64,000 bases of DNA from Lachnospiraceae bacterium UBA4631 (GCA_002406015.1 DHMX01000014.1:1-64000), one strand, 5' to 3'; counted from the first letter of the stretch, positions 42,655 through 52,554 are shown. Program-made: numbers and translations. Notes: a model not told the origin generated them from the sequence alone.

Positions 42655-44898
42655 ATGGCGAGACAGACGAAAAAGCCGAAGGTAAAGAAGAAATTTTTAC
42701 ATAGAATGAAGATAAAGCTGACAGTCATGTGTGGAATTGTACTGGTCGGCTTTATTGTCATTTTAACACGCCTTGTATACATCGAACAGGTAAAGGGCGA
42801 AGAATACGGAGAACGTGTCTTATCCCAGCAGCGGTATGACAGTATAGACATACCGTATCGCAGAGGAGATATTCTTGATAGAAACGGAACGGAATTAGCG
42901 ACCAGTAAGAAAGTCTATAATCTGGTAATTGAACCGAAGATTATTTTGGATGAGGGAGAAAAAACGATTAAGCTGGAGGATGATTCCAAAGTAACTAAAA
43001 AGGAAATTACCATAAATGCACTAAAGACCTATTTCGGGCTTACCGATGAAGAAATATCCGTAGCCTTAGAGGACAGCGAATCTTTTTATAAGATTATGCG
43101 GAAAAAGCTGCCGTATGAAACGGTAGAGCCATACAATGAATATCTGGAAACAAAGGAAGGAGCCGGGGTAGTCGGAGTATGGTTAGAGGACGAATATCAG
43201 AGATATTATCCGAATGGTACCTTGGCATGTCAGACCTTGGGATTTACAGCCAGCGGTAATGTGGGAAATTCCGGTATAGAACTGTACTATAATGAAGAAT
43301 TAAATGGCGTAGAAGGCAGACAATACGGATATTTAACCAGTGATTTGACCTTGCAGCGGACAACGCGGAATCCGATAAACGGTTATTCGGTGGTTACAAC
43401 CTTAGATACCAATATTCAAATGATTGTAGAACGGGAAATTGCAGAGTTTATGTCTGAAACCGGAGCCAAGAATGTTGCAGTGCTGGCAATGGACCCGAAT
43501 AACGGAGAAATCCTTGCACTGGCAAATTCCTATACCTTTGACTGTAATCAGCCATATGATGAAGCATCCATTTATTATCAGTTTGCAAATGGTGACGGAA
43601 GCTATTCCTATGAACGGACGGAAGTACCGACCGAGGAAGCTGCCCAGGCATCTACAGAAGATGGAACCGGAGAACCTTCCAGCGAAGAAGGTGGCGAGGA
43701 AGGCACCACACAATCACCGGAACCGATAGTAACAACCTTGACTGCGGCAAGCGGGGAAGAACTGGTGGCACAACTGACAGAGGAAGAAAAATTAGATGCA
43801 TATAATCAGGTATGGAGAAATTATGTAGTAAGTGATACCTTTGAACCGGGTTCTACCTTTAAGCCGTTTACGGTGGCAGCCGGTCTGGAGGAGGATGTTA
43901 TTCAGGATGGAGATACCTATTTTTGTGCCGGCAGCTATACGGTAATAGAAGGCAACAAGCCGGTAAACTGTCATTTACATAGCGGACATGGTGAGATTAC
44001 CGTAGAACAGGCAATTATGCAATCCTGCAATAGTGCCTTGATGCAGATAGTACAAAAAGAAGGTACATCGGTGTTCTATAAATATGAGAAGAATTTCGGC
44101 TTTGGCGGAAAAACCTATGTAGACCTTCCGGGTGAAGCAACCGGCTTGATATATGAAGAGGAGCAATTAAATCCAATGGAATTGGCAACCTCCTCCTTTG
44201 GACAAGGACAGAATGTAACCATGGTGCAGCTGGCATCTGCATTTTGTTCCCTGGTTAACGGCGGTAACTACTATGAACCGCATATTATGAAGCAGATAAT
44301 TAATGATAATGGAGATGTTATTACCAATAATGAGCCAACTGTTATCCGGCGGACCGTATCAGAAGAAACCTCTAATCTGCTAAAGGAATATATGTATCAG
44401 ACAGTAGAAACCGGAACCGGTAAACGGGTTCGGATTGATGGGTACAGCATTGGTGGAAAAACCGGTACAGCGGAAAAGCTTCCGAGAGGAAATGATAAGT
44501 ATGTATTGTCCTTTATTGGATTTGCACCGGTAGAAAAACCACAGATTGTATTATATGTGGTAGTAAATGAGCCAAATGAAGCAGACCAGTCACGAAGCGG
44601 AGCATCTTCATTACTGGCACATGATATTTTTGAAAGTGTGCTACCATATATGAATGTGTTCCAGAGTAGTACCAGTGTCGATGACGGAAGCCCGGTAACG
44701 GATGAAACTCCGACACCGATTCAAGGCGGCGAGGAAAGCACAGAAGGCGGTACAGAGGGAAATCCGGAAGGAACCCCGGAAGGTAGTACGGAAGGAACCC
44801 CGGAAGGCAGCACAGAAGGAGCTACCGGTGACGGAGCAGCAGAGCCGGCATCGGATACGCAGGCACCTTCCGATACACAGGCAGTTCCGCAGGAATAA
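42655..44898 (+). CDS. Class B penicillin-binding protein (divisome transpeptidase, FtsI/PBP2B-like)
   Basis: 747 residues. It has a basic N-terminus, a TM helix at about 22-43, a PBP dimerisation domain with RRGDILDRNGTELA near residue 64, and a transpeptidase domain with all three motifs: SxxK at Ser400 (STFK), SxN at Ser457 (SCN) and KTG at Lys602. Two unusual parts are a Glu/Ser/Thr-rich insertion of about 50 residues (about 320-370) ahead of the active serine, and an extracellular Gly/Glu/Thr/Pro repeat tail of about 55 residues. No PASTA domain is seen. It crosslinks septal peptidoglycan. Confidence 0.93.
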   Translation: MARQTKKPKVKKKFLHRMKIKLTVMCGIVLVGFIVILTRLVYIEQVKGEEYGERVLSQQRYDSIDIPYRRGDILDRNGTELATSKKVYNLVIEPKIILDEGEKTIKLEDDSKVTKKEITINALKTYFGLTDEEISVALEDSESFYKIMRKKLPYETVEPYNEYLETKEGAGVVGVWLEDEYQRYYPNGTLACQTLGFTASGNVGNSGIELYYNEELNGVEGRQYGYLTSDLTLQRTTRNPINGYSVVTTLDTNIQMIVEREIAEFMSETGAKNVAVLAMDPNNGEILALANSYTFDCNQPYDEASIYYQFANGDGSYSYERTEVPTEEAAQASTEDGTGEPSSEEGGEEGTTQSPEPIVTTLTAASGEELVAQLTEEEKLDAYNQVWRNYVVSDTFEPGSTFKPFTVAAGLEEDVIQDGDTYFCAGSYTVIEGNKPVNCHLHSGHGEITVEQAIMQSCNSALMQIVQKEGTSVFYKYEKNFGFGGKTYVDLPGEATGLIYEEEQLNPMELATSSFGQGQNVTMVQLASAFCSLVNGGNYYEPHIMKQIINDNGDVITNNEPTVIRRTVSEETSNLLKEYMYQTVETGTGKRVRIDGYSIGGKTGTAEKLPRGNDKYVLSFIGFAPVEKPQIVLYVVVNEPNEADQSRSGASSLLAHDIFESVLPYMNVFQSSTSVDDGSPVTDETPTPIQGGEESTEGGTEGNPEGTPEGSTEGTPEGSTEGATGDGAAEPASDTQAPSDTQAVPQE
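44740..44823 (+). repeat. Short tandem repeat in the PBP tail
   Basis: A degenerate 15-bp coding repeat gives E-G-T/S-P/T-E-G units (for example GTPEGSTEGTPEGSTEG) at the extracellular C-terminus. Such arrays change length by slippage. Confidence 0.8.
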
Positions 44899-44959
44899 CA
44901 ATCATATCTGAAAAACGCATCGCGTATATTATATAGATAAAGATTGGGAAACATGGGGC

Positions 44960-46717
44960 ATGACACAGGTAAAGACCTATAATCGAAAGAAAATGCTGGT
45001 CTTGTTTTGTATGTTTTTTGCAGTAGCAATGTTTCTGGTAGGACGCTTGGGATATATTATGATAGGGCGAGGTGCCTATTATTCCCAAAAGGCACAGGAC
45101 CTTCATGAACGAGAGCGGGCAATCAAAGCTCCGAGAGGCAGAATTTATGACAGAAACGGTGTGGTTCTGGCAGGAAACCGCCCGGTATGTACAATATCGG
45201 TGATTCACAGTCAGATTACAGAACCGGAAACCGTTATCCGAGTATTAAGTGAGGAATTAGGAATTTCGGAAGAGGAAATCCGGAAAAGAGTAGAAACGGT
45301 TTCGGCGAGGGAAAAGATTAAAAGCAATATTGATAAAGAGATTGCGGATGTTATACGCAGTTATCATCTGGATGGGGTAATGGTGGATGAAGATTATAAA
45401 CGCTATTATCCATTCGATGAAATGGCATCAAAGGTGCTTGGATTCACAGGAGCAGATAACCAAGGTATAGTGGGTTTGGAGGTAGAATACGAATCGGTAT
45501 TGCGTGGTAAAGACGGATATATTCTGACCGTTACCGATGCAAACGGAATTGAAGTTGAAAATACGGCAGAGTCCAGATTGGAGCCAATTGCAGGAAATGA
45601 TTTATACACTTCCTTGGATGCAAATATTCAGGCATATGTTCAGCAGGAGGCAGAACGGGTATTGATTGCAAAGGAAGCAATCGGAGTGTCCATCATCGTT
45701 ATGAATCCGAAAAACGGTGAAATATATGCCATGGTAAATGCTCCGGAATATAACTTAAATGACCCGTATACATTGAATATAGATACCGATATTCAGGATG
45801 AAACACAAAAGCAGAATGAATTGAATCAAATGTGGAGAAACTTTTGTATTAATGACACCTATGAACCCGGTTCTATTTTTAAAACCGTAACAGCGACAGC
45901 GGCATTTGAAAAAGGAGTGCTGTCCGTCGAGGATACCTTTGTCTGTCCGGGCTACCGGATTGTCGGAGACCGGACGATACGATGCCATAAGACAACCGGA
46001 CATGGACAGGAGACCTTCCGACAGGGAATTATGAACTCCTGTAACCCGGTATTCATGGATGTAGGACTTCGGGTAGGCGTAGAAGATATGTATCACACCT
46101 ACGAGCAATTAGGTTTAATGAGCCGGACCGGTATTGATTTGCCGGGAGAGGCAACCTCCATTATGCATAAGCAGGAGGATGTTAAGGATGTGGATTTGGC
46201 AATTATGTCGTTTGGACAGTCATTTCAGATTACACCCATGCAATTAATAACAGCCGTAAGTGCAATTGTAAATGGCGGCAACCTGATAACACCGCATTTT
46301 GCCATGTATGCGGATGACGCACAGGGCAATCGGGTAGAGACATATGAATATTCGGTAAAACAGGCAGTTATATCGGAAGAAACCTCAGCCATTATGCGGG
46401 ATTTGATGGAATCTGTAGTAGCGGAAGGCAGTGGAAGAAATGGGCAGGTGGAAGGCTACCGGATTGGCGGGAAAACAGCAACCAGCGAAAAGCTTCCGCG
46501 AGGAAATGGAAAATATATTTCCTCCTTCATCGGAGTGGCTCCGGCAGATGACCCGCAGGTTATCACACTGGTCCTGATTAATGAACCTACCGGCATTTAT
46601 TACGGCGGTACGATTGCAGCTCCGGTGGCACAGAGAATCTATGAAAATATATTGCCTTATCTTGGAATGGAACCGATGTACGAAGCAGAAGAACCTCAGA
46701 AGGATGTGGGGGAATAG
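44960..46717 (+). CDS. Second class B penicillin-binding protein (SpoVD/PBP2-like), with KTA in place of KTG
   Basis: 585 residues: a TM helix at about 12-32, a dimerisation domain with PRGRIYDRNGVVLAGN near residue 55, and a transpeptidase domain with Ser305 (SIFK), Ser360 (SCN) and a third motif that reads KTA (505-507) where KTG is usual. It lacks the low-complexity insert, repeat tail and PASTA domains. Its position directly after the divisome PBP matches the pbpB-spoVD pair of Bacillus, so a sporulation (cortex/septum) role is possible but unproven. The ribosome binding site (TGGGG close to the ATG) is weak. Confidence 0.9.
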   Translation: MTQVKTYNRKKMLVLFCMFFAVAMFLVGRLGYIMIGRGAYYSQKAQDLHERERAIKAPRGRIYDRNGVVLAGNRPVCTISVIHSQITEPETVIRVLSEELGISEEEIRKRVETVSAREKIKSNIDKEIADVIRSYHLDGVMVDEDYKRYYPFDEMASKVLGFTGADNQGIVGLEVEYESVLRGKDGYILTVTDANGIEVENTAESRLEPIAGNDLYTSLDANIQAYVQQEAERVLIAKEAIGVSIIVMNPKNGEIYAMVNAPEYNLNDPYTLNIDTDIQDETQKQNELNQMWRNFCINDTYEPGSIFKTVTATAAFEKGVLSVEDTFVCPGYRIVGDRTIRCHKTTGHGQETFRQGIMNSCNPVFMDVGLRVGVEDMYHTYEQLGLMSRTGIDLPGEATSIMHKQEDVKDVDLAIMSFGQSFQITPMQLITAVSAIVNGGNLITPHFAMYADDAQGNRVETYEYSVKQAVISEETSAIMRDLMESVVAEGSGRNGQVEGYRIGGKTATSEKLPRGNGKYISSFIGVAPADDPQVITLVLINEPTGIYYGGTIAAPVAQRIYENILPYLGMEPMYEAEEPQKDVGE

Positions 46718-46784
46718 GCTTGATTATCATAGGGAAAAGCATTATACTAGGATAGTTAAAGTACAAAAGTGCGAGGTGTAAAGA

Positions 46785-47744
46785 ATGAACGCGAATTATG
46801 ACGTAATAGTACCGGTCTTAATTTCCTTTGGAATCAGTGTGGTGTTAAGTCCGATTGTGATTCCTTTTTTGAAGAAGCTAAAGTTTGGACAGTTTGTAAG
46901 AGATGATGGGCCGGAATCCCATTTGAAGAAGTCGGGAACACCGACAATGGGTGGTTTGATTATTCTTTGCAGTATTGTAGTAACATCATTATTATATGTA
47001 AAGCAATATCCAAAGATTCTTCCGATATTGTTCGTAACACTCGGATTTGGTTTGATTGGATTTCTGGATGATTATATCAAGGTAGTAATGAAACGGTCAT
47101 TGGGACTGCGGGCATGGCAGAAAATGGCATTGCAGATAGTGGTAACCGGTGTGTTTTGTTATTATATTATGACACAGACAGATATGGGAAGCCGTATGCT
47201 GATTCCGTTCTGGCATGGACATTATCTGGAGGTAGGCTTCTGGTATGCTCCGATATTGTTCTTTGTAGTGCTGGGAACAGTAAACGGTGCTAATTTTACC
47301 GATGGTCTGGATGGTCTGGCGTCCTCTGTGACCGTATTAATTGCAACCTTTTTTACAGTTGTAGCAATTGGTATGAAGGCAGGAATAGAGCCGATTACCT
47401 GTGCGGCAGTAGGAGCGTTGTTAGGCTTTTTGGTATACAATGTATTTCCGGCAAGAGTATTCATGGGTGATACCGGTTCGCTTGCATTGGGAGGCTTTGT
47501 GGCTGCAACAGCCTATATTTTGGAAATGCCGCTGTTTATTCCGATTGTGGCATTGATATATCTGGTAGAAGTATTATCTGTTATCATACAGGTAGTTTCT
47601 TATAAGACAACCGGCAAGCGTCCATTCAAAATGGCACCGATTCATCACCATTTTGAACTTTCCGGTTGGCCGGAGACAAAGGTAGTTGTTATTTTTTCAA
47701 TCGTGACAACCGTATTGTGTCTGGTAGGATTTCTTGCATTGTAA
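46785..47744 (+). CDS. mraY: Phospho-N-acetylmuramoyl-pentapeptide-transferase
   Basis: 319 residues with about ten TM helices. It makes lipid I from UDP-MurNAc-pentapeptide and undecaprenyl phosphate. Diagnostic blocks are the GTPTMGGLIIL region near residue 51, LGFLDDYIKV near residue 93, NGANFTDGLDGLA near residue 167 and MAPIHHHFELSGWPE near residue 285. GAGGTG precedes the ATG. Confidence 0.96.
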   Translation: MNANYDVIVPVLISFGISVVLSPIVIPFLKKLKFGQFVRDDGPESHLKKSGTPTMGGLIILCSIVVTSLLYVKQYPKILPILFVTLGFGLIGFLDDYIKVVMKRSLGLRAWQKMALQIVVTGVFCYYIMTQTDMGSRMLIPFWHGHYLEVGFWYAPILFFVVLGTVNGANFTDGLDGLASSVTVLIATFFTVVAIGMKAGIEPITCAAVGALLGFLVYNVFPARVFMGDTGSLALGGFVAATAYILEMPLFIPIVALIYLVEVLSVIIQVVSYKTTGKRPFKMAPIHHHFELSGWPETKVVVIFSIVTTVLCLVGFLAL

Positions 47745-47767
47745 AGAGCTTTGTGGAGGATAGAAAC

Positions 47768-49126
47768 ATGGAATTTAACAAAAGAGTGGTAGTTTCCGGT
47801 GCCGGTAAGAGCGGAATTGGAGCTGCCAGACTATTATTGGAGCATGGGGCAGAAGTAATTCTGTTCGACCAGAATGATAAATTAGACAAATTGGAATTAT
47901 TACATAAGCTGGGAGATTACGAAAAGGCAGGCGTAGTAATCGGAAAGCTGGAGGATGCATTACTGGATACCGTAGATTTAATGGTAATCAGTCCCGGAAT
48001 TTCGATAGAAGCACCTTTTACAGAAGGCTTTCGCAGCCGCGGAATTCCGATTTGGAGTGAAATCGAATTAGCCTATCAGATGTCAGAGGGAACCGTAGCA
48101 GCCATTACAGGCACAAACGGTAAGACAACGACAACAACACTGGTGGGAGAAATATGCAGTGCCTTCCATCCGGATACCTATACAGTCGGAAATATCGGAC
48201 TGCCTTATACACAGGTGGTAGATCAGACAACAAAGGATAGTATTATTGTAGCGGAAATCAGCAGCTTTCAATTAGAAGCAATCGAGGAATTTCATCCAAA
48301 GGTTAGTGCGGTGCTGAATGTTACACCGGACCATCTGGATAGACATCATACCTTTGAATGCTATCGGGCAACCAAGCAAAAGATTACTGAGAATCAGACA
48401 AAGGATGACATTTGCGTTCTGAATTATGATGATGAGCAGACAAGAAGCATGGCGGATACAATTCCGGCAACCGCAGTATTTTTCAGCCGGCTGGAAGACT
48501 TAAAGCAGGGTGTTTGCCTGAAGGAGCGTCAGATTGTATTGCGAACCGGTGAGAAAGAGCTGTCGATTCTGACAATCGATGAAATGAAGCTGCTTGGAAA
48601 TCATAACGTAGAAAATTATATGGCAGCAATTGCAATTGCATACTACATGGGAATACCGACAGATATAATTCGCAAGGTATGTATGGAGTTTAAAGGTGTA
48701 GAACACCGGATTGAATTTGTAAAGACAGTGAAGGATGTAAATTACTATAATGATTCAAAGGGAACGAATCCGGATGCAGCCATTAAGGGAATTCAGGCAA
48801 TGAATCGTCCGACCTTGTTAATCGGTGGCGGCTATGATAAAAAGGTTCCGTTTGATGACTGGATTGAGAGCTTTGACGGCAAGGTCCGGTATCTGGTTCT
48901 GATTGGGCAGACCGCAGATACGATTGCGGAGACTGCAAGGCGGCATGGCTTTACGGATATTATACAGAAGGAAAATCTGGAAGAAGCAGTAAAGGTATGT
49001 TATGAACTGGCAGAGCCGGGGGATGCGGTATTGTTATCACCGGCATGTGCAAGCTGGGGACAGTTTGATAATTATGAGCAGCGTGGCGAGCTGTTTAAGG
49101 AATATGTTCAACAGCTTCCGGAATAG
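47768..49126 (+). CDS. murD: UDP-N-acetylmuramoylalanine--D-glutamate ligase
   Basis: 452 residues from the ATG at 47768, behind GTGGAGGAT; in-frame upstream codons overlap mraY and lack a ribosome binding site. It shows the Mur ligase ATP motif ITGTNGKTTTT near residue 112, the DHLDRH block near residue 190, and YYNDSKGTNPDAA near residue 325. It adds D-Glu to UDP-MurNAc-L-Ala in the cytoplasm. Confidence 0.95.
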   Translation: MEFNKRVVVSGAGKSGIGAARLLLEHGAEVILFDQNDKLDKLELLHKLGDYEKAGVVIGKLEDALLDTVDLMVISPGISIEAPFTEGFRSRGIPIWSEIELAYQMSEGTVAAITGTNGKTTTTTLVGEICSAFHPDTYTVGNIGLPYTQVVDQTTKDSIIVAEISSFQLEAIEEFHPKVSAVLNVTPDHLDRHHTFECYRATKQKITENQTKDDICVLNYDDEQTRSMADTIPATAVFFSRLEDLKQGVCLKERQIVLRTGEKELSILTIDEMKLLGNHNVENYMAAIAIAYYMGIPTDIIRKVCMEFKGVEHRIEFVKTVKDVNYYNDSKGTNPDAAIKGIQAMNRPTLLIGGGYDKKVPFDDWIESFDGKVRYLVLIGQTADTIAETARRHGFTDIIQKENLEEAVKVCYELAEPGDAVLLSPACASWGQFDNYEQRGELFKEYVQQLPE

Positions 49127-49170
49127 ATTATTTAGGAAGTGAATGAAATAACAGTTGAAGGAGTATTGGA

Positions 49171-50313
49171 ATGAGAGCAGAGCAACAGGTCAATCAGAAT
49201 CAGCCAAAACCAAGACGGGTACGTTTTTGGAATCCGGGTGAATACTTTGACTATTCACTGCTGTTCATTGTGCTTTTTTTAGTAGGGTTTGGATTGGTTA
49301 TGGTATACAGCACCAGCTCCTATACGGCATCCCTAGACTATGGGGATGCGGCATATTTTTTCAAGCGGCAGGCAATATTTGCGGTAATGGGAATTGTAGT
49401 GATGCTGCTGGTATCCAAGATTGACTATCATTTTCTGAAACGATTGACCCTGCTGGCATTCTTAGGAATCGGTCTGCTGGTGGTAGCGGTTTTGCTGGTA
49501 GGTAGTGCCAGTGGCGGTTCTACCAGATGGTTAGCAATCGGTCCGATTCGATTCCAGCCGTCCGAATTGGCGAAGATGGCAATTATTCTTTATGTAGCAC
49601 ATGCAACCACAAATAAGGTATGGAAGTTAAATGATTGGAAGGTGTTGCTGAAAATCATGATTCCGCCTATTTTATTAACCGCATTGATTGCGATTGAGAA
49701 TCTGAGTACGGCAATTATCTGTGGTGTTATCGTAATAGCCATTTTATTTGTGGCAAGTCCGAAGTATACGCCGTTTATAGCCTTTGCCTTGCTTGGCTGT
49801 GTCGGTGGTGTGCTGTTTATTCTGACAGCCGGATACCGGGCAGACCGAATCGATGCATGGCTGAATGTGGAAACCCATCCCAAAGGGTATCAGACCCTTC
49901 AGGCAATGTATGCCATCGGTTCTGGGGGACTATGGGGAAAGGGACTTGGACAGAGTATACAGAAGATGGACTTTATACCGGAAGCACATAACGATATGAT
50001 TTTTTCGGTTATTTGTGAGGAATTGGGAATCGTTGGCGGCGTTTCGTTAATATTGCTGTTTATCATTCTAATCTGGCGGTTAATGCTGATTGTTATGAAT
50101 GCCAGAGATTTGTATGGAGCATTACTGGTCGTCGGTGTACTTGCACATGTGGCGGTTCAGGTGCTGATTAATGTAGCGGTTGTAACCAATACCATGCCGA
50201 ATACAGGTATACCGCTTCCGTTTATCAGTTATGGAGGAACCTCATTAGTATTTCTCTTAGTGGAAATGGGTATCGTACTGTCTGTTGCAAGGCAGATTAA
50301 GGTGCGTAAATAA
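49171..50313 (+). CDS. ftsW: SEDS peptidoglycan glycosyltransferase FtsW (SpoVE-like)
   Basis: 380 residues with about ten TM helices. SEDS signatures are MVYSTSSY near residue 45, the WLAIGPIRFQPSELAKMA block with its catalytic-loop region near residue 118, and NTMPNTGIPLPFISYGGTS near residue 345. It polymerises lipid II with its class B PBP partner at the septum. It sits where ftsW or spoVE sits in Firmicutes; murG, which normally follows, is missing here. Confidence 0.93.
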   Translation: MRAEQQVNQNQPKPRRVRFWNPGEYFDYSLLFIVLFLVGFGLVMVYSTSSYTASLDYGDAAYFFKRQAIFAVMGIVVMLLVSKIDYHFLKRLTLLAFLGIGLLVVAVLLVGSASGGSTRWLAIGPIRFQPSELAKMAIILYVAHATTNKVWKLNDWKVLLKIMIPPILLTALIAIENLSTAIICGVIVIAILFVASPKYTPFIAFALLGCVGGVLFILTAGYRADRIDAWLNVETHPKGYQTLQAMYAIGSGGLWGKGLGQSIQKMDFIPEAHNDMIFSVICEELGIVGGVSLILLFIILIWRLMLIVMNARDLYGALLVVGVLAHVAVQVLINVAVVTNTMPNTGIPLPFISYGGTSLVFLLVEMGIVLSVARQIKVRK

Positions 50314-50331
50314 TATAAATAAGGTGATGCT

Positions 50332-51084
50332 GTGGGCAAAAATGAGGAAAAGCAATTAGAGAATACCAGACATACGAAAAAACCATGGGTGATTACAGGT
50401 ATAATAGTAACATGCCTGTTGGTTGGTATTATAATTGTTCTGACACAATTTAAGACAGAAACCATTCAGGTGACGGGAAATGTTCATTACACAGAAGACC
50501 AGATTATCGAGAAGGTGGTCGGAAGCCGGAGCGAAAGGAATACATTGCTTTTGTACCTGAAATACAAGCTGCAGCCGATGGAAGATATACCATTTGTAGA
50601 GAAGATAGATGTAGAATACATTTCTCCGCATGTAATCACGATTACGGTATACGAAAAGGCACTTGCAGGCTGCGTTCAGTTTATGAATGAATATATGTAT
50701 TTTGACAAGGATGGCATTGTGTTGGAAAGTTCGCAGGAGCGGCTGCCGGATATACCATGTATTACGGGTATCCGGTTCGATACCATGGTAATGTATGAAC
50801 CGTTGCCGATAGAGGACAAGGACTTTTTTCAAACCGTATTAACCTTGACCCAGCTATTGCAGAAATATGAAATACAGGCGGATGATATTCGGTTTACATC
50901 AAATAATGAAATTATATTGTATTGCCAGAATATCAAGGTGCAGTTAGGAGATGGCAGCAACATAGAGGAACAGATTAGCGAACTTGGAAATATTTTACAG
51001 AGCGTTGCGGGAAGGAGCGGAACGCTGTATATGAAAGATTATTCCATTGAAAAAGGAAATGTGGTATTTCGTGAAAATGATTAA
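50332..51084 (+). CDS. divIB: Cell division protein FtsQ/DivIB
   Basis: 250 residues from a GTG start with AAGGTGAT upstream. It has a cytoplasmic basic N-terminus, a TM helix at about 20-40, a POTRA domain opening with TIQVTGNVHYTEDQI (about 44-58), then the beta domain. It forms the FtsQ-FtsL-FtsB type subcomplex with the FtsL-like protein upstream. ftsA is not found between it and ftsZ. Confidence 0.9.
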   Translation: MGKNEEKQLENTRHTKKPWVITGIIVTCLLVGIIIVLTQFKTETIQVTGNVHYTEDQIIEKVVGSRSERNTLLLYLKYKLQPMEDIPFVEKIDVEYISPHVITITVYEKALAGCVQFMNEYMYFDKDGIVLESSQERLPDIPCITGIRFDTMVMYEPLPIEDKDFFQTVLTLTQLLQKYEIQADDIRFTSNNEIILYCQNIKVQLGDGSNIEEQISELGNILQSVAGRSGTLYMKDYSIEKGNVVFREND

Positions 51085-51091
51085 TTTTCGG

Positions 51092-51120
51092 TTGAAATTT
51101 TGTTAAAAAAATAGTAGTAT
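51092..51120 (+). promoter_or_regulatory. Promoter of ftsZ
   Basis: TTGAAA (51092-51097), a 17-bp spacer and TAGTAT (51115-51120), in the AT-rich gap after divIB. Confidence 0.55.
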
Positions 51121-51187
51121 AAAGAATAGGTATATATGTTCATGGGTAATTCCGTGAATAGAATGGAAAATGAAGGAGGATATTACT

Positions 51188-52414
51188 GTGATCGAGATTG
51201 AGTCTAAAGAAGAGAAAACCCCTGCTAAGATTTTAGTAATTGGTGTAGGTGGAGCAGGTAATAATGCGGTCAACAGAATGATAGATGAAAATGTAGAGGG
51301 CGTAGAACTGATTGCTGTAAATACAGACAAGCAGGCTCTGGCATTAAATAAAGCGACAACAAAGGTTCAGATTGGTGAGAAATTAACCAAGGGACTTGGT
51401 GCAGGTGCAAAGCCGGAAGTAGGTGCACAGGCAGTTGAGGAGAATCGGGAAGAGCTTGTTGATTTGATGAAGGAAGCAAATATGGTATTTGTTACCTGTG
51501 GTATGGGTGGCGGTACCGGTACTGGTGCAGCACCTAAGATTGCAGAGATGGCTAAGAATCTGGGAATTTTAACGGTTGGTGTTGTTACAAAGCCGTTTAA
51601 GTTTGAAGGAAAGCCAAGAATGAATAATGCAATTTCCGGAATTGAGGAATTGCGTCAGAATGTAGATACCTTAATTGTAATACCAAATGATAAATTGCTT
51701 CAGATATGCAGTAAGAATACATCCATTCCGGAAGCCTTGAAGAAGGCAGACGAAGTATTACAGCAGGGTGTACAGGGTGTAACAGACCTGATTAATAAGC
51801 CGGGCTTGATTAATTTGGACTTTGCGGATATTCAGACCGTTATGCGTGATAAGGGAATTGCACATATCGGTATTGGTAAGGCATCCGGTGAAAATAAGGC
51901 AGTAGAGGCAATTAAGCTTGCTATGGACAGCCCATTATTAGAGACTACCGTATCCGGTGCAACCGATATTATTATTAACTTCTCCGGTGATGTAGGAATT
52001 ATGGATACCAGCGAAGCAGTATCTTATGCATCCGAGATTGCAGGTGATGATGTAAACATTATCTTTGGTACTGTAGATGCAGACACAACCAATGATGAAC
52101 TGAGCATTACCATTATTGCAACCGGTATTGATACACCAAAGCCGCAGACAGCAGGTGGATTTGCGACTGCAACCGCAACGGTGAAGCCGGCAACTACAGT
52201 TCCGACTTATTCAGGACAGCCAATCGCACAGACAAAGGCAGCTCCGGTACAGCCGGCAAAGCCTTCCTTCTTAAACGGTGGAGCCAATACTGCTGCTACC
52301 ACAACGGCAAAGCCTGCGACAACAACCGCACCGCAGACCGTAGAGCGTAAAGCACCGGCAAAGCCGAATGTAGACGGTGGAATTAAGATTCCGGAGTTTT
52401 TGAGAAGAAAATAA
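51188..52414 (+). CDS. ftsZ: Cell division GTPase FtsZ
   Basis: 408 residues from the GTG at 51188; AAGGAGGA is spaced eight bases before it, while the ATG at 51170 lies upstream of that ribosome binding site. It has the GVGGAGNNAVNRM start, the tubulin signature GMGGGTGTGAAP near residue 105, and the synergy-loop region NLDFADIQTVM near residue 208. A variable Ala/Thr/Pro-rich linker (about 320-395) leads to the conserved C-terminal peptide IKIPEFLRRK. It forms the division ring. Codons are biased to GGT and GTA. Confidence 0.97.
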   Translation: MIEIESKEEKTPAKILVIGVGGAGNNAVNRMIDENVEGVELIAVNTDKQALALNKATTKVQIGEKLTKGLGAGAKPEVGAQAVEENREELVDLMKEANMVFVTCGMGGGTGTGAAPKIAEMAKNLGILTVGVVTKPFKFEGKPRMNNAISGIEELRQNVDTLIVIPNDKLLQICSKNTSIPEALKKADEVLQQGVQGVTDLINKPGLINLDFADIQTVMRDKGIAHIGIGKASGENKAVEAIKLAMDSPLLETTVSGATDIIINFSGDVGIMDTSEAVSYASEIAGDDVNIIFGTVDADTTNDELSITIIATGIDTPKPQTAGGFATATATVKPATTVPTYSGQPIAQTKAAPVQPAKPSFLNGGANTAATTTAKPATTTAPQTVERKAPAKPNVDGGIKIPEFLRRK

Positions 52415-52473
52415 GTATATAAAAGCAAATGACTAGCAAATAAGTAAGTCAAGAATTACAAATAATATAAAGC

Positions 52474-52538
52474 AAGCCATACATAGAAGCGTGAGCATCC
52501 GGTAGAGAATGCAGCCATCTAAGTATGGCTTCTTTTTT
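52474..52538 (+). terminator. Terminator after ftsZ
   Basis: AAGCCATACATAGA pairs with TCTAAGTATGGCTT (one mismatch) and is followed by CTTTTTT. The 30-base loop holds a further small GCAT...ATGC hairpin, giving a branched structure. Confidence 0.8.
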
Positions 52539-52547
52539 GTTTTAAAA

Positions 52548-52554
52548 TGACGAA
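52548..52554 (+). promoter_or_regulatory. Possible Spo0A box upstream of spoIIGA
   Basis: TGACGAA fits the 0A-box TGNCGAA and lies 75 bp before spoIIGA, whose promoter is Spo0A-controlled in Bacillus. A single 7-base match is weak evidence. No clear -35/-10 pair was found. Confidence 0.25.
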
